Shown here: piece by piece, positions 12,787 to 25,141 of the stretch
Position numbering within the stretch: the first letter of the stretch is position 1
Layout: each line of letters opens with the position of its first letter
Notes under the pieces: generated by a model
Database searches by the model: none
The model's input: the letters and a program-made list of their open reading frames with translations, nothing else
Told to the model about the DNA's origin: nothing
Source of the DNA: Anaeramoeba flamelloides
Taxonomy: Eukaryota; Metamonada; Anaeramoebidae
Length of the DNA stretch: 64,000 nt
Assembly: GCA_027625915.1 (NCBI GenBank)
Contig: JANTQA010000023.1
Span: forward strand, 5,890,001-5,954,000
Direction of reading: 5' to 3'
Position numbers and translations under genes: made by a program

Positions 12787-14862
12787 TTATTTTTTTAACC
12801 AATCAAGACTAATTTTCAAATTAGTTTCGTCAAGCTTATTAGGGAATTGCTGTTTTTTTAAAGGCTGCTCGACATTGACTGTGTGAGACAGATTATAAAT
12901 TTTTGGGTTTTTTACGATATTTTTAAAGGGGAAAAACTCAAAAATATTATTTGGTTTAAATTTGATTTGGTTTAAATAATCCTTTGAGATTATTTCCCAA
13001 TAATTGCCATTATTAACGCCATATTTGGAAATCAATTCTTTTATTAAATTAACCTTTTTACCTCTATTATTTGAATAAAGGTTTAAAGGGTTATCATCAT
13101 AGCACATGTTAACCAATACACTGTAATTTTGTGTCACGCCATCCTTTCTAACCAATTCCGATGCCAATAGTAAGCAAGACAAAATGAATTTTGATTTACC
13201 TAAATAAAATAAATGTTGATCGAAAAAGAGCTTTTTTTGTTTTGGTGTTACAAACCGATCTAACCGATCTATAAAACGCTTTTCAAACCAATACATTAAG
13301 ATCTTTTCCGTAAAAATTTGTTTGTAAATATTTTCTAACCTCATTTTTAATTTTTCTGAAGTGTTCTCATTCGTATTATTAACATGTACTAAATTTGTTT
13401 CTATTTGTTGCTTGTTTAATTGCTGCAGTTCTTGCTGCTGCTGTTGTTGTTTGTTATTATTTAATTGAACAATATCTTGTAATGTATTCCAAAATTGATT
13501 ACAAATTTCAGGCGAATTGTCGAGATGCGCTAAGGACAAAACGCCAACCAAAATTTCCAAAACAAACTCTGTCAAAGTTCTCCTCGAATTTGACAAGAGA
13601 TACTTTAGTTGGGATTTCACGATGGCTAATTCTTTTTCAAAGGCACCCAATATTTTGCCAATTTTCAGCGCAAATTGGTTCGTAAAGGGGGTCAAAACCT
13701 TTTGAGATGCGCCGCCTGAGATTACCCACAACTGGCCAGTTAATAATTTAAAAAGATCTTTTCCATTTTCAACGATCGAGGAATTGATTTTATTCTTTTT
13801 TGTCGGGGCTTTTTCGTTTTCCTTTTTATTTAATTGTTCGTTCCTTTCAATTCTTCTTTTTCTTAATATAGGCGAAGTGCTTTGGAATTGTTGTTCGATC
13901 GATCTTGAACGAACTAATCTTCTTCCTTTTGATTTTGGGTTTGGCTTTTGCTTTTGTTTTGTTTGGGTTTTTGGATTTTTTTTGTTTGGGTTTTTGTCGG
14001 TTGGCTTTTGTTTTTGTTTTTGTTTTTGTTTTGATTTTTGTGTTAAATTTAAATTTTGCAATAATTTTTGGTTTTCATTTAATTGCTTTTCTTTTTCATT
14101 TTGGAGACTTGTATTAATAGCCTGTTCGCTTTTTTGCTGGCTTGCTTGATTAAATGCCATTTGTTTTTTGTCCTCAAAATTGTTTTGTTTTGGGTTGTTT
14201 GTTATTGGTTTTTGTCTTTGCTTGTTTAAATTTATTGTTGAAAACAGTTTTGTCTGTTGATCTATTGTAGTTTCACTCTTAATACTCTTTTGCTGTTGGC
14301 GGGTTATTTGGTTTGTTGTATTCCTTTGGCTGACTTGATTATTATTCGAAGAAATATTTGAATGATAAAAATTGGGTGGAATCCATTTGGGCCTTGCCAG
14401 CGGTTGTGAAAGAATCGGTGTTCTATTTTGGTTTTGTTGTTGTAATTGAATTAAAAAGGATCCAAGCCTTAGCCTTTCTGTACCAAACAAAGATATACCC
14501 GTTCGATTAAAATAATTGTTTGATGTTACAGAGTCAAGTGAAGCCGCACGACTCAATTGACAATTTCTTCGGAATGGTAAATTGCTGTTCCTATTGAGAG
14601 CTAAGTTGGTTGTTTGATTTTTTTGTTTTTCTTTTTCTTTTTCTTTTTGTTTTTCTTTTTGATTTTGATTTTGTTTTTGTTTTTGTTTTTGTTTTACATT
14701 TTCATTTGGCAAATTGGTAGGTAAAATTTTAGGTGTATTGTTTTTAATGTGGAGAAAATTTGATTCCTGGACACTCAAATTTTGGTTTTGTTGAATCTCT
14801 TTTTGACTTTGATTCAAATTTGAAAATTGTAAAGCAAATTTTTTATTTTGGCTTGTCTCCAT
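12787..14862 (-). CDS. Orphan 691-aa protein, Gln/Asn/Lys-rich N-terminus and helical C-terminal region
   Basis: A single uninterrupted reading frame of 691 codons, ATG at 14862, with codon use and GC well above the flanking DNA. Residues 1 to about 360 are low-complexity, with repeated Lys-Gln and Asn-Gln patterns, several (KQ)n tracts and a basic patch (KGRRLVRSRS). Residues about 365-691 look folded and mainly helical, with segments such as NGKDLFKLLTGQLWVISGG, TEFVLEILVGVLSLAHL, KILMYWFEKRFIDRLDRF and KFILSCLLLASELVRKDG, interrupted by a short poly-Gln tract. No signal peptide or membrane helix is obvious. I do not recognise a family; the C-terminal helices could form an alpha-solenoid, but this is a guess. 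The absence of introns contrasts with its neighbours. It is very probably a real gene; its function is unknown. Confidence 0.8.
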   Translation of the reverse strand: METSQNKKFALQFSNLNQSQKEIQQNQNLSVQESNFLHIKNNTPKILPTNLPNENVKQKQKQKQNQNQKEKQKEKEKEKQKNQTTNLALNRNSNLPFRRNCQLSRAASLDSVTSNNYFNRTGISLFGTERLRLGSFLIQLQQQNQNRTPILSQPLARPKWIPPNFYHSNISSNNNQVSQRNTTNQITRQQQKSIKSETTIDQQTKLFSTINLNKQRQKPITNNPKQNNFEDKKQMAFNQASQQKSEQAINTSLQNEKEKQLNENQKLLQNLNLTQKSKQKQKQKQKPTDKNPNKKNPKTQTKQKQKPNPKSKGRRLVRSRSIEQQFQSTSPILRKRRIERNEQLNKKENEKAPTKKNKINSSIVENGKDLFKLLTGQLWVISGGASQKVLTPFTNQFALKIGKILGAFEKELAIVKSQLKYLLSNSRRTLTEFVLEILVGVLSLAHLDNSPEICNQFWNTLQDIVQLNNNKQQQQQQELQQLNKQQIETNLVHVNNTNENTSEKLKMRLENIYKQIFTEKILMYWFEKRFIDRLDRFVTPKQKKLFFDQHLFYLGKSKFILSCLLLASELVRKDGVTQNYSVLVNMCYDDNPLNLYSNNRGKKVNLIKELISKYGVNNGNYWEIISKDYLNQIKFKPNNIFEFFPFKNIVKNPKIYNLSHTVNVEQPLKKQQFPNKLDETNLKISLDWLKK

Positions 14863-15465
14863 AAACCAAAAATAAAAACAAAAAAAGAAGGAAAAAAATT
14901 AATTCTTAAACAATGAAGGAGAGCAAAAATTAAAAAAAATAAAATCTTAATACAATCCTTTAATAACTGTTCATTTGAATTTTGAAGTTTCACTCTTCTT
15001 CTTTGATTTCCTCATTATTTCTCAAATCTTTATTTTTGTCAAAATTTTGGAAATGCTTTTCTGGATCGTCGTATTTTTTTTGTAGTTTCTTTTAGATTTT
15101 ATGAGAAAATTTGTGTCAAGTGATTACAAAATCAACTTATTATTTGAAATCTAAAAATTCAACTTGAGGAATATTTCTTTTTTTTTTAAAATAGCTTTAT
15201 CAGTTGTAAGGATGGTAAGTGGACAAAAAAAAAATATTGTATTTTGTAAACAAATATTAATAGGCTAACGTTTTGATCTTAAGCCAAAGTTAGATAACGA
15301 AAAATTTGCAAAAAACAAATCAAAAATTCTCATTTTTCCACACTTTTATAGATTTATTTGAGAAATATTTGTTAAAATCAGTCCTCAAGCATCAATAGCA
15401 TGTTAGCATAACCTTTTGATTGACAATTTAGTTTGATTGTTAAAAAGATGAAGAAAACAAAAATA

Positions 15466-15641
15466 CTGGTATTTGAATAATAAATGGGATTTTTTTTCAC
15501 TTCATTATTAATTTCTCTTTTTTAAGTGAACATAGATCGAGAGCCTCAAATTGCAACCAATTTCTTCTAGAACTATATTTATAAAAAAAAAATATGGAAA
15601 AGGAAGTGAAAATTCTTTCCCATTTAGAATTCAAATACCAG
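15466..15641. mobile_element. CTGGTATTTG MITE, copy 1
   Basis: 176 bp bounded by TA dinucleotides. Its terminal inverted repeats begin CTGGTATTTGAATAATAAAT on the left and, read inward from the right, CTGGTATTTGAATTCTAAAT. A second copy lies at 46135-46296. It is non-coding. The TA target site suggests Tc1/mariner-type mobilisation, but the end sequence differs from the CAG-starting family. Confidence 0.85.
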
Positions 15642-16299
15642 TAATAAAACCATGAATTTTTGATTGAAATTATTCTCAAGTATCTTTTTTGTTCTAGTTC
15701 ACTTACATAATTTTATATTTATAAATCGTTCTTTATTTTTTTAGTCTTTGTGAAATTTACATTTTCAAAAATTTGTTGTTTTCCAATTAACTTTTTCATT
15801 TAAAAAATGATTTTTCAATTTTGAAAAGATTATTTTTTTGGATTTTGATAATACAAACCAAATTTAAGATTTTTAAGGTACAATTCACATTACATGGATT
15901 TCCCAATACATAATGAAAGTCTTACAATATTAAGGATGTTGTGAATTTGTTCTTATTTAAGTTGTTAAAATTTAATTATGTAAAAAAAATCAAGTTTCAG
16001 ATCTTCATTGGAAAAAAATTCAATAAAAAAAAAATTTAAAGTTTATATAAAAAAAAAATTTAAATAACAAATAAAAAATACAAATTTAACCTCAAGTACA
16101 AACAACAAAATAAGAAAAAAAAAAAACAGAATATTTGATTCAGCAAAAACTCAAATAAGAAAAAAAATTCACAAGATCTAAATGGCAAAAAAAAATCAAA
16201 TCGCAGAATTTTCCATTTCAAAAATAAATGAAAAAATTCAATCTTAAGGTATCTCTTCAAGAATTTTATTCTTCTAAAAGTTAAATTTCTTCAATTTGG

Positions 16300-16560
16300 A
16301 ACAACATGCCTTCTTTTTAGTACAAAATCAATTTAATTCAATTAAATCTAATTTGGGATAATTCTGTTACCCTCTATATCTGACAAAGAAAAGATTTTGG
16401 TACCTGTAGTGCAAAAAATAACTCAATTTGAAAAATTTTTCAAAAAAATAAAAAAAATCTTCGAGTTTTAAAAAAACACAAAATATCGACACTTCAAAAC
16501 AAATCCATCTGTTTTCAAAATTATATTTCATAACCAATCATTTTGTAAATAGATTTTCAG
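16300..16560. repeat. Diverged copy of the 42175-42480 repeat
   Basis: Aligned words include the stretch taaatctaatttgggataat, the block accctctatatctgacaaag and the segment ctgttttcaaaattatattt. Each has a counterpart in the same order and orientation at 42175-42480. No ends could be defined for this copy. Confidence 0.45.
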
Positions 16561-16782
16561 TCAATTGTGCTTTTTTCTAAAACTTGAAGATTTTTTTTAT
16601 TTTTGATTTGAAGAGATCAATTGATTATTAAAGCATAGATCGATTAGTTTTTAATTATTATCAGCTACTCATAAAAATTGCTAAAAAATTTTTTTATTCA
16701 ATTTCAAAAAATTCTTTCTTCTTTAAATTCTTAGCAAATAAGAATAAAGTATTTATTATTTCATCGGAGTTAAAATAAAAAC

Positions 16783-17315
16783 AAAGTTTTTATACAAAAG
16801 TGGTCAAAAAATTCACAAATATCAATTATTTTTTTATTAATGAAGTTGCCAAGTAAAAAACAAAAATAAGTAGAATAATACACATTAGAGAATACTTGAT
16901 ATATGTACGACATAAATCGAAGAAATTAATAGATTTTCTAAAAATTGAATAATTAAATTTCTTAGGGTCTTATTGAGAAAAAAAATATAGTTATTTTGAT
17001 TTCTAATTAGACATAAAAGAAATTCCAAAAGTATTCAATCTTATTTTTTATAGTCATTTCCACACCTTCTATAATATTAGAAGAACACTTCTAAACCCAC
17101 AAGACACTATAACTTGAATTAAATAAAATTTACAAGACAAATTCGGTATCAAAAAAAATATAGAAAAGAAGAAAAATGCAAAAATATGAAATCATAATTT
17201 CAATTTTGAACATAATAAAAATAATTTTTATCATCATATATCCCTTCAAATCCTTCAAAGACATATATTTTACTCATTAATACTAGACCCCCTTGACCGA
17301 GAAAACGGTTTAGTA
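16783..17315. mobile_element. CAGTCAAAGG-family TIR element, copy C
   Basis: The sequence around 16791-16830 (acaaagtttttatac, then aaatatcaattattttt) matches the left part of the element at 50287-50817. The right end (catatattttactcattaat, then cccccttgaccgagaaaacg) matches its right end. The orientation is the same. It is more degraded than the other copies. Confidence 0.6.
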
Positions 17316-18346
17316 AAGCCCATTGATAAACTTAATCATTTAATTATTACTAAACCAAGGCTATAATAACCAGTATTTTATTAATTATAGATCTAAAAAG
17401 ATCAAATTGAAAAGTATTTCTTTATGTAATAAGTTGAATTTCCCGAAATTTAAAAAAGTATTTTTCGAGAATTTTTAAATATAATTGTTTTTCTCAGATT
17501 ATTTTATTCAATAAAAAGAAAATTATAATTTAAAAATGCTATTTGAGTAAAAATACTTTATTATTTTGAAGTTTAAAATAATTAATGATTTTTTTTTCAA
17601 ATTAAGCAGAGTTTTATACAACGAATTATTTCAACAAGTAGAGGTTTGGATTTTTAAGTCTATTTTTGTAAACTTCCTTCGAATAAAATAAGATTTCTTT
17701 CATCAAATAAAATATTTTTTTACGATATAATCCTGAAATATGTTGGGTTTTAAACTTTCACTAAAAGAGAACAATTAATCAAAATTTTAAAAAAAATAAT
17801 TAATTTCTGAAAATATCATTAAAATATTGTTTATTCTTGGAACAAATACATATTTTTAAGTTATTTGATAATTCCGAGATGTGGTAAAAATGTTTTTTTA
17901 TTTGACTAATAAATTTACTAAATGATTTTTTTTTTATTTTTACTTGCCACTTAAAAAAATGAATAATATTTTGTAATTAAATGATAGTGTAGAATTATTC
18001 GTCTTTTAACGTTTTTAAGTTCGTTTTAAATTATGAAAAATATCAAAAAAATATTAAAAAAATGAGAAAACAATAAATTTTCTTCCCCTTTCTTACACAT
18101 TTAGAAAGATACACAGCATCCACTTCACTTCTAAAAAAAAATATACGATTCAATCTGAATGCGAGGAAATATAAGTATAAAACTAATTTGCAATTGATAA
18201 TTATAATTGGTATTAATTTTGGAAATTTTGGGGTTTCAATAAGAAATATAAATTCGATTTCAAAAATTTTGAAACGCTTTATATTGTTAATAGTAGTTGT
18301 TTTGAGGGTTTATTCCTGTATTCTCATCCTAAAAATATTTTACAAA

Positions 18347-18700
18347 TTTTTGGATCAGAATCATTTTTTCTAATTTTGCAAATTTTAGTTTTGCTTTTTC
18401 TTTTATTTTTTTTTTTCTTTTTCTTTTTTTTTTTCAGATACTTTTTTTTTGCAAGTAAATCATGTGGGAAAAAAAAAAAGATCTTTGAAAAGACCAATAA
18501 TTACTATGAAAATTTCAACTTTGTAATGTCTTTTAAAATGAATTTAATTATTCATAAAAAATTTTGTTTTTCAACTTTTTTTTAGTGAAAGTTCAGTAAT
18601 AAAAATTCATAATGCTCATTTTAAAATTGTGTCTCGATTTTTTTTTAGTTTTTGATTTTATTTTTTTTAATTTTTAAAATATCAGGTTTTTATATATTTA
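18347..18700. repeat. Dispersed T-rich repeat, copy 1
   Basis: Aligns in the same orientation with about 57830-58180. Shared words include catgtgggaaaaaaaa/catgtggaaaaaaaa, gtcttttaaaatgaatttaa and cataatgctcatttta. Its left edge (ggatcagaatcattttt) also matches, in reverse, the sequence near 24670. Confidence 0.55.
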
Positions 18701-19220
18701 GAATGATTTAATGGTGATTAACAAATCAGATTTATTTATTAATTGTTCTTGAATATTAAAGAATATTTTTTTTTTTTAATTTATTATTTCAAGTGAGTCA
18801 CAATTTTTGAAATGTTATTTAGTTTTAAATATTTGTGAGATAAGAAAATTTTGTTTTTGGAGTGATAAATATAAAATGTTTTGCCTCAGATTTTGGATTG
18901 AGTGGTTTTACTTTTTTTGTACATGGTTTTTTATTAAAGAACATTTTATATTTCAATGGTAGACAAGTATATTTTATATTAAATTAATTTCTATTTATTG
19001 ATTTTGAGAAGCTTTGATGGTAGAACTATATCGGTGATCCAAAAAATTTGTAATATTCTCGTTGAATTAAAAATTCTTGGATTCATGTAAAATATTTAAC
19101 GATTCTTATTATTTTGTGTTTTCTTTAAAAACAGAATCGAGTTGGAAAAAATAAACAAAAATAAAAAATAAATGTTTTTGAAATTAATTCTAATTTCTCT
19201 ATTATTATTTTATTTATAAG

Positions 19221-19223
19221 GCA

Positions 19224-19252
<29 letters not shown>
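19221..19252. repeat. (AT)n microsatellite
   Basis: A run of about 15 TA units just downstream of the UTP3 stop codon. Confidence 0.9.
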
Positions 19253-19257
<5 letters not shown>

Positions 19258-19294
19258 TATTTGATGATAAAAATTAAAATTGTAGTTTATCTTT

Positions 19295-22200
19295 TTATTT
19301 TCTTGATCCACCGAACTGGATACTTCTAGTAATATTCATTTTAATACCAGAACTTTCACCAGAATAAGAACCTTTCAATTTCTTGTAACCACCAACTTTA
19401 GTTTTCCATTTGTTCATTGCCTTTTGGTATTTAAGTTTTCGTTTGATACGTGGATTTCTCGTTTTTTTGTTGATTCTTTTTGTTAAGTCTGCATTCTTCA
19501 AAATTTGATAATTAATGTTTCGTTTTTCTCCATCTTTTACGATTTTATCTGGTTCTGGGATGATCGAAACTGTTTTTCCCTTTCTTCTGTTTTGCTTTTT
19601 TTTTTTTTTTTTTTTTTTCTTTTTATTTTCCTTTTTTCTTTTTTTAACTTGATTTGTTCTTCAATTTGTTGATAATAATTATTTGCTTCATCATCATTAT
19701 CTTGATTTGATATATATGAATTTTTACGTGATCTTTTGCTGATATTTTCTTCATTCATTCCATTGTCATCACCATCTTCATTATTAAACGCATTTAATTT
19801 CCTTTTCTCTCTATTTGTATCTGGGTTGACTTCAATTTCTTTGTTTTTTATATTTACATTATTTTGTTTACTTGAAGAGGTGGAAAATCTAACAAATTGC
19901 TCTTCTTCCGATTCTGATTCCGATTCTGAATTAAAATCAGAAGAAGATTCAATTTTGGGTTTTGATTCAGATTTTGATTTAGATTTAGATTCAGAAGAGG
20001 AAGGATTGGTTGTGGCTTTTAATTCTTTTTTCGATTTTTTATTAACTTTTTCAGATTGGATTTTTTTGTTCTTTTTTTCATTTTTTGATTTAACATTTGT
20101 TTTAGCTGTTGTCTTTTTAGTTGCCGTTATTTTTTTTTTATTGTACGACCTGATTTCTTTTTCTTGTTTTAATAATCGATCATTTATTTTTTTCATTTGT
20201 TTTATAATTTCTCGTTGTTTGACTATTTGATCAATGACTGGGTGGTTTTTAACACCACTTTGCTTTGCTTTTAAAACTAAATAAAATGAGATGTTCATGC
20301 AATAATTCAATAATAAGACTATTAAAAAATTATTTAATGAAATTATTTTAATGAAAAGAAATAATTAAAAAAAGAATAAAAGTTTAATGTTAATTACAGA
20401 TGTTAAAAGAAAAAAAGAACAAGAATTTGAATTATTAGTGTTTTTTTCAGGAATATCAAGTCAATTTAATAAAAATTTTAATTTATTATTATTATACTAA
20501 TGATATATTCTTTCATTATGTATGAATTTAGTGTTTAGTTGTCGAAAATATCATTAATATAAATATTTTGATTTATTCTTATTATTTTTTAAAAATGTAA
20601 GAATAATAAATCGTAAAATTGATTTATTCGATTTTTTTCTTTTTTTTTTCTTTTTTTATAGAAATTTTAAAAAAGTGTCAAATTAAAAAATTTCAAAAAT
20701 ATTGGCCAAATTGTTTGACTTAATCTTTTAAGCAATTCGAGTAATACCTTTGAAAACATTTGTGACTTGCTTTTTTAAAATGACTGTATTTTTAATTTTT
20801 TATTGATTAATTAATCTTAAAATAATTTTATGTTTTTTTTAATCAAATAATTTGTTGTTTCATTTCAATCATTTGTAAATTGATCGGTATTATCTTTCTT
20901 TTCTTTTCAATTCTTTTCTTTTGAAGTGTTTTTTGGGTTTGTGAAATATGGAAAAAAAAGAAATTTTACAGTTTTCAGAAAAATAAATAATCAGAAATAC
21001 TTCTAAATTTATAAGATATATATAAAAAAATTTAGCTCAATTTACATTTTTGGAAATTTACAAGTCGTATTTTCAAAACATTCAAACCAAAGAAGATTTC
21101 AAAAATCAACTTTTTATGATGTTTCTTTTGATTTAAGTCAATAAAATTCTTTACTCACCCTTTTGGAAAAAAAGTGAAACACGGTTTTTCATTGGGAAAA
21201 TTTCTGAAAATTCAAAGTAAAATCAATAAAAAGAAGAAACCAATTAACTTTTAATAATAATCCATTATATTATTTTCAATCGAACCAACAAATACAATTT
21301 AAATCTACTTTCTTATCGAAATTGTTGATTGTGGTTTTGGAGATCTCAAAAATAGCCAATTTTTTCAACAAATTTTTAATAATCGATCAATCAAAGAAAA
21401 ACCCAGACTAAAAGATAGTATTAAAAAAACTGTTATTGTGCTGAACACTTCATTTTTACTTTATTTATTTATTTATTCTTTTTTTCATTGATCTTACTTT
21501 GAATTTTCAGTAATATTCCCAATTAAAAACCGTGTTTCACTTTTTTTCCATAAGGGTAAAAGAAAGTTAAAAAAAATATAAAAAATACAAATTGAGCTAA
21601 AAAACTTGAAAACATTTTTTCCAATTTCTAAATATTAAAGGATGTTACACTTCAAATGAATTCTGAAAATATATTACAAATTCCTTCCTTTCATTTTGGT
21701 TAAGACAAAAAATTCATTTAGACATCATCACCTTAAATAATGTTTGTTATTTTCTTTTAAGAAATTAACTTTTGGAAATTAAGTATTCTCAACAAAGATT
21801 TAAAATGATTTTAAAATAATCGAAGACAGCAAGAGAAAAGAAAAATAAACAAAACAAAACAATCAAAAAAAAGGAAAGAAAAGAAAAGGAAAGGAAACTT
21901 ACAATAACGTGATTGGTAAAATGAATCGACATTATTCAGGTTTTTTATTTTTTTAAGGCTTTTAATTTTTGGATCAAGTCTTTCTTGTATTTCTTTGGAG
22001 TACTTCTGAAGATCCATCAAAAGAGAAAGTAATTCTGGTGATTGGCTAACCAAATATTTTAATTTCTCTTGGTTTGAAAAGCCTGAAATATCTTTATTGA
22101 TTTTTTCAAAATGGATTCGTTCAAGATCAATTTCATTGAGCTCCTGATTCAGTGCATCAAGCATAGTTCGGTCTCCTCTGTTTTTTAATTTTAAATTCTT

Positions 22201-22911
22201 TTTTTTTGTTTGATCTTCTTTTTGTGAAAATCTTTTGTTTGTTTATCCATTTTTGTTTATTTTTTTTATGTTGTTTGGTTTTGTTAAAAAGAAAATTGGT
22301 TTGTTGTAATTTCAATTTGGAGTTTTAAATATTTTGTAAAATGGCGAAAGAATGGTTTTTCATTTTTTAAATTGTTATCAAAGGAAAAACAAAAAAGAAT
22401 TGAAATTTAAAAAAAATTAAAGAAGGTTGAAACTACGTAATCAAAAATAAAAAAACAAAAAAAAAAACTATAAAAAAAAAAAAACTGTAATTACTTTTCA
22501 ATTTCACCAAAATCCTCTGCTTTAAAATTTCCTGCTCTTGCTTTTTTGAAGTTTGATTGCTTCCTTTTCCATCTCATTGATATCTTGTTCATCATCAGAG
22601 TGTGCTTCTTCTTTTAATTGTGAGGAGTAAAAAGTTTGTTTTTCATAACCCCATCCTCCAATTTTGTCAGCTTTTTTTCTGATGGCTTCTTGATCAATCT
22701 CATAACTTGGTATTTGTGAAACAGCCTTGTAAGACAAATCCGATTCATCAATTTGTGTGTTGATGGGCTCACTTGAGTCACTTGAAATATCACTTGAAGA
22801 TTGTGCTCCAATTGCTAAAACAGATTCAGATTCATAACTTGAACTGTCTGATTCTTCTGAACTGCTCGATGGAGAGTTCTTAAATGAAAGATTTTGTTTC
22901 TTACCACTCAT
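19295..22911 (-). CDS. UTP3: Utp3/Sas10 small-subunit processome protein, interrupted by two homopolymer frame breaks
   Basis: Three exons: 22911-22495, 22177-21903 and 20318-19295. Exon 1 has the acidic Ser-rich start, the family's GGWGYEKQTFY block and then EMEKEAIKLQ...KAEDFGEIEK. Exons 2 and 3 carry the Sas10/Utp3/C1D domain (SPELLSLLMDLQKYSKEIQE, then FLLLNYCMNISFYLVLKAK and VKNHPVIDQIV), with splice phases 2 and 1 fitting exactly. The C-terminus is the Sas10 signature (NYQILKNADLTKRI, KKTRNPRIKRK, YSGESSGIK). The frame shifts by one base at an A6 run (22542-22547) and again at a 23-base run (19596-19618), so about 571 aa are expected. Utp3 acts in the nucleolus in 18S rRNA maturation. 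Both breaks sit in homopolymers, so assembly indels are more likely than a pseudogene, because all domains on both sides are intact. Confidence 0.9.
21030..21606. mobile_element. GTTTCAC TIR element with nested inverted repeats, in UTP3 intron 2
   Basis: The core inverted repeats are GGAAAAAAAGTGAAACACGG (from 21165) and its reverse complement ending at 21549. Pairing extends inward (TTTTTCATTGGGAA against TTCCCAATTAAAAA) and outward (ACCCTT against AAGGGT). A second outer pair (TTTAGCTCAATTT near 21030 and AAATTGAGCTAAA near 21590) suggests nesting or a longer element. The core is related to 61393-61818. It lies inside the 1.6-kb second intron (20319-21902). Confidence 0.65.
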
Positions 22912-25103
22912 AAATATGATTTAAATTTGAATTTAGATTTCAATCAAAGATTTGGTTTAAATTTTGAAAATTTTGTTTGGCTTTTAATCAAAAAAAGAAA
23001 AATTCAAATGAAAAACAATGAAAAAATGATGGATCTTTGATCTTTTATTTGTTTCTTCAATAATCTTTTGGTTTCTTAATTTTTATATTCCATTTAAAGT
23101 GAATGTTCATCTTTGTATTCTTTTTAAGGATAAAAATATCCTATTATAATCATTTTTTATTCAGATCATTTCCAATAATTATTATATTTCATTCTCCAAA
23201 ATACAGCCATTGTCAAAACTAAGATACAAGAAAATTCTAAATCGTAGTCTATTTTTGAAACTTTTTTGTGGTTGCTTGGATCAGAAAAATAATTGATTTT
23301 AAGGGATTAGTTTTTCGACACAGAAAAGTCAAAAATGAAATTATCCCAATATTGAAGGCAAACCATTTTCTGTTCACATTTATTTGAATACAACTTAAAT
23401 TCTATTCGTAAAATAGTTATTAGAGTTTACGTTATCCATAAAATAGGTTTCTTGTATTAGTAAAAAAGCCTAAGATTTTCTATCAAAAAAATCTATATTT
23501 GGAGACAAATTTACAGTTTGAGTCATCAACTTAAAGACTATAAAGTTGAAAAAAAATGTTTTTAAACTTGTTTTGACTTGTAGGTTAGTGCTTAACAATT
23601 CGATTAGTTTTTTTAAGTTAAAAAATGAACAAAAATAGGATTTTGAATACTTTTTCAAACAAAAAGGAAATTAATTGAGAATACAAATAACTTTTGAAAT
23701 GAAACTAAAATCAAAACTAACCACATTTTTCTGTGTTTTAAGTAAAAAAATTATTGAATTAATCTTGAAATTAAAATAATTATAAAAATAGTTATTTTTG
23801 TGAAGTTTGTAATAATATTAATTTTCAAATACTACTGAGAATACATTTAGTTTGGATTTCTATTTTTAAAATTTCACAAAGTTAAAAAAAAAAATCATAA
23901 AAGAAAATTTTTACTTATGATCTTTCGTAAAAAAATTCTGATTAATTTTTTAACAATATTTCTAATAAATTATTTAGAGCTATTTGAGCAAGGTGGTGAT
24001 AATATCATTTAATAACAACCACATCATACTTTAATTCTGAATAATTATATTATATGGCTAGTTCGTTAAGGGTGGGGTTATTACCTGAAAAAAAAGTTTT
24101 TGGACTTTAAAAAAAAAATTAATAATAGTTTTATCATGATCTGAATATCAATTAAAAACTAACCAAGATGCCATATTTAATCTATTTCCTAAAATCAACT
24201 GAATAAAAAATGGATATTTTTAGAAAAAGTAATAGAATATGTCCCTCAATTTTCCAATTTAAATGACTGTGATATATATTTATAAATAAAACTATTTTAG
24301 TTTTGAAATTTCTCAATTAAATGTTTATTGATATCTCGAAGATTTTAATTTTTCATTTTATTCATTTCTAAAATAAGTTATTCTAACAGTGAATTATTCA
24401 AAATAATCACTCTAACCAATAGGGAGGGTTATAAAAAAAATATATTATATCAAATCAATCAAAAATATTTTTAATAAAAGAAAACAAGTTGTTTCAAAAT
24501 GAAGTTATTTCAGGATTATTTATTTGTTTATTTAAAAATTTATTGAGAGAAAGGTGTAAAAAAAAATATCAAAATAGAAAAAAAAGAAAAAGAAAAATTT
24601 CTCGAAACTTAAGAAAAAGAAAAAGAAAAAGAGCAAAAAAAAAAAAAAATAATAATTTTCAAAATTCCCAAAAATGATTCTGATCCAAAAATTTGAAATG
24701 ATTTTTTTTGATAAGAATATGGGGATAGCCCATCATTAATAACTTCCATTAACATTATAAAGCGAGTCTAAAATTTTTGAAAAATAGTTTTTGATTAATT
24801 TTGATTATTGATATTTATTGTTAACTTTATTAATAAATATCATATGATAAAAATTTACAAAAAATGTTAAAAGTAAAACAAAAATTTTAAATTTTTAATT
24901 GTACTTTTACTTAAAAAGTAGTTATTTTTAAATACCCATATATTTTGATTTTTTCTCTGGCTTTTTTAAAAGTGTTTCAATTACAAAAAATTATTAATTG
25001 TTAACAAATTGAACACAGTGGGTAAATTAAACAGGTTAATTAACATTTAAGAAAGGTAATAATTCATATATTTTTACAATAGTGGTGGATTTATCGCCAT
25101 GTA

Positions 25104-25136
<33 letters not shown>

Positions 25137-25141
<5 letters not shown>

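Larger units (their letters stand above)
14863..19294. other. Gene-poor spacer with repeats
   Basis: No supportable gene. It carries a CTGGTATTTG MITE (15466-15641), a diverged repeat at about 16300-16560, a CAGTCAAAGG-family element (16783-17315), a duplicated T-rich block (about 18347-18700) and a TA microsatellite at about 19221-19252. Confidence 0.6.

Noticed and set aside
13395-14149. Plus-strand open frames rich in Phe, Cys and Val
   Set aside because: They are antisense to the Lys/Gln-rich part of the orphan gene; the composition is the mirror of its codon use.
19736-20230. 164-codon plus-strand frame
   Set aside because: It is the reverse of the Ser/Lys/Glu-rich region of UTP3; no independent support.
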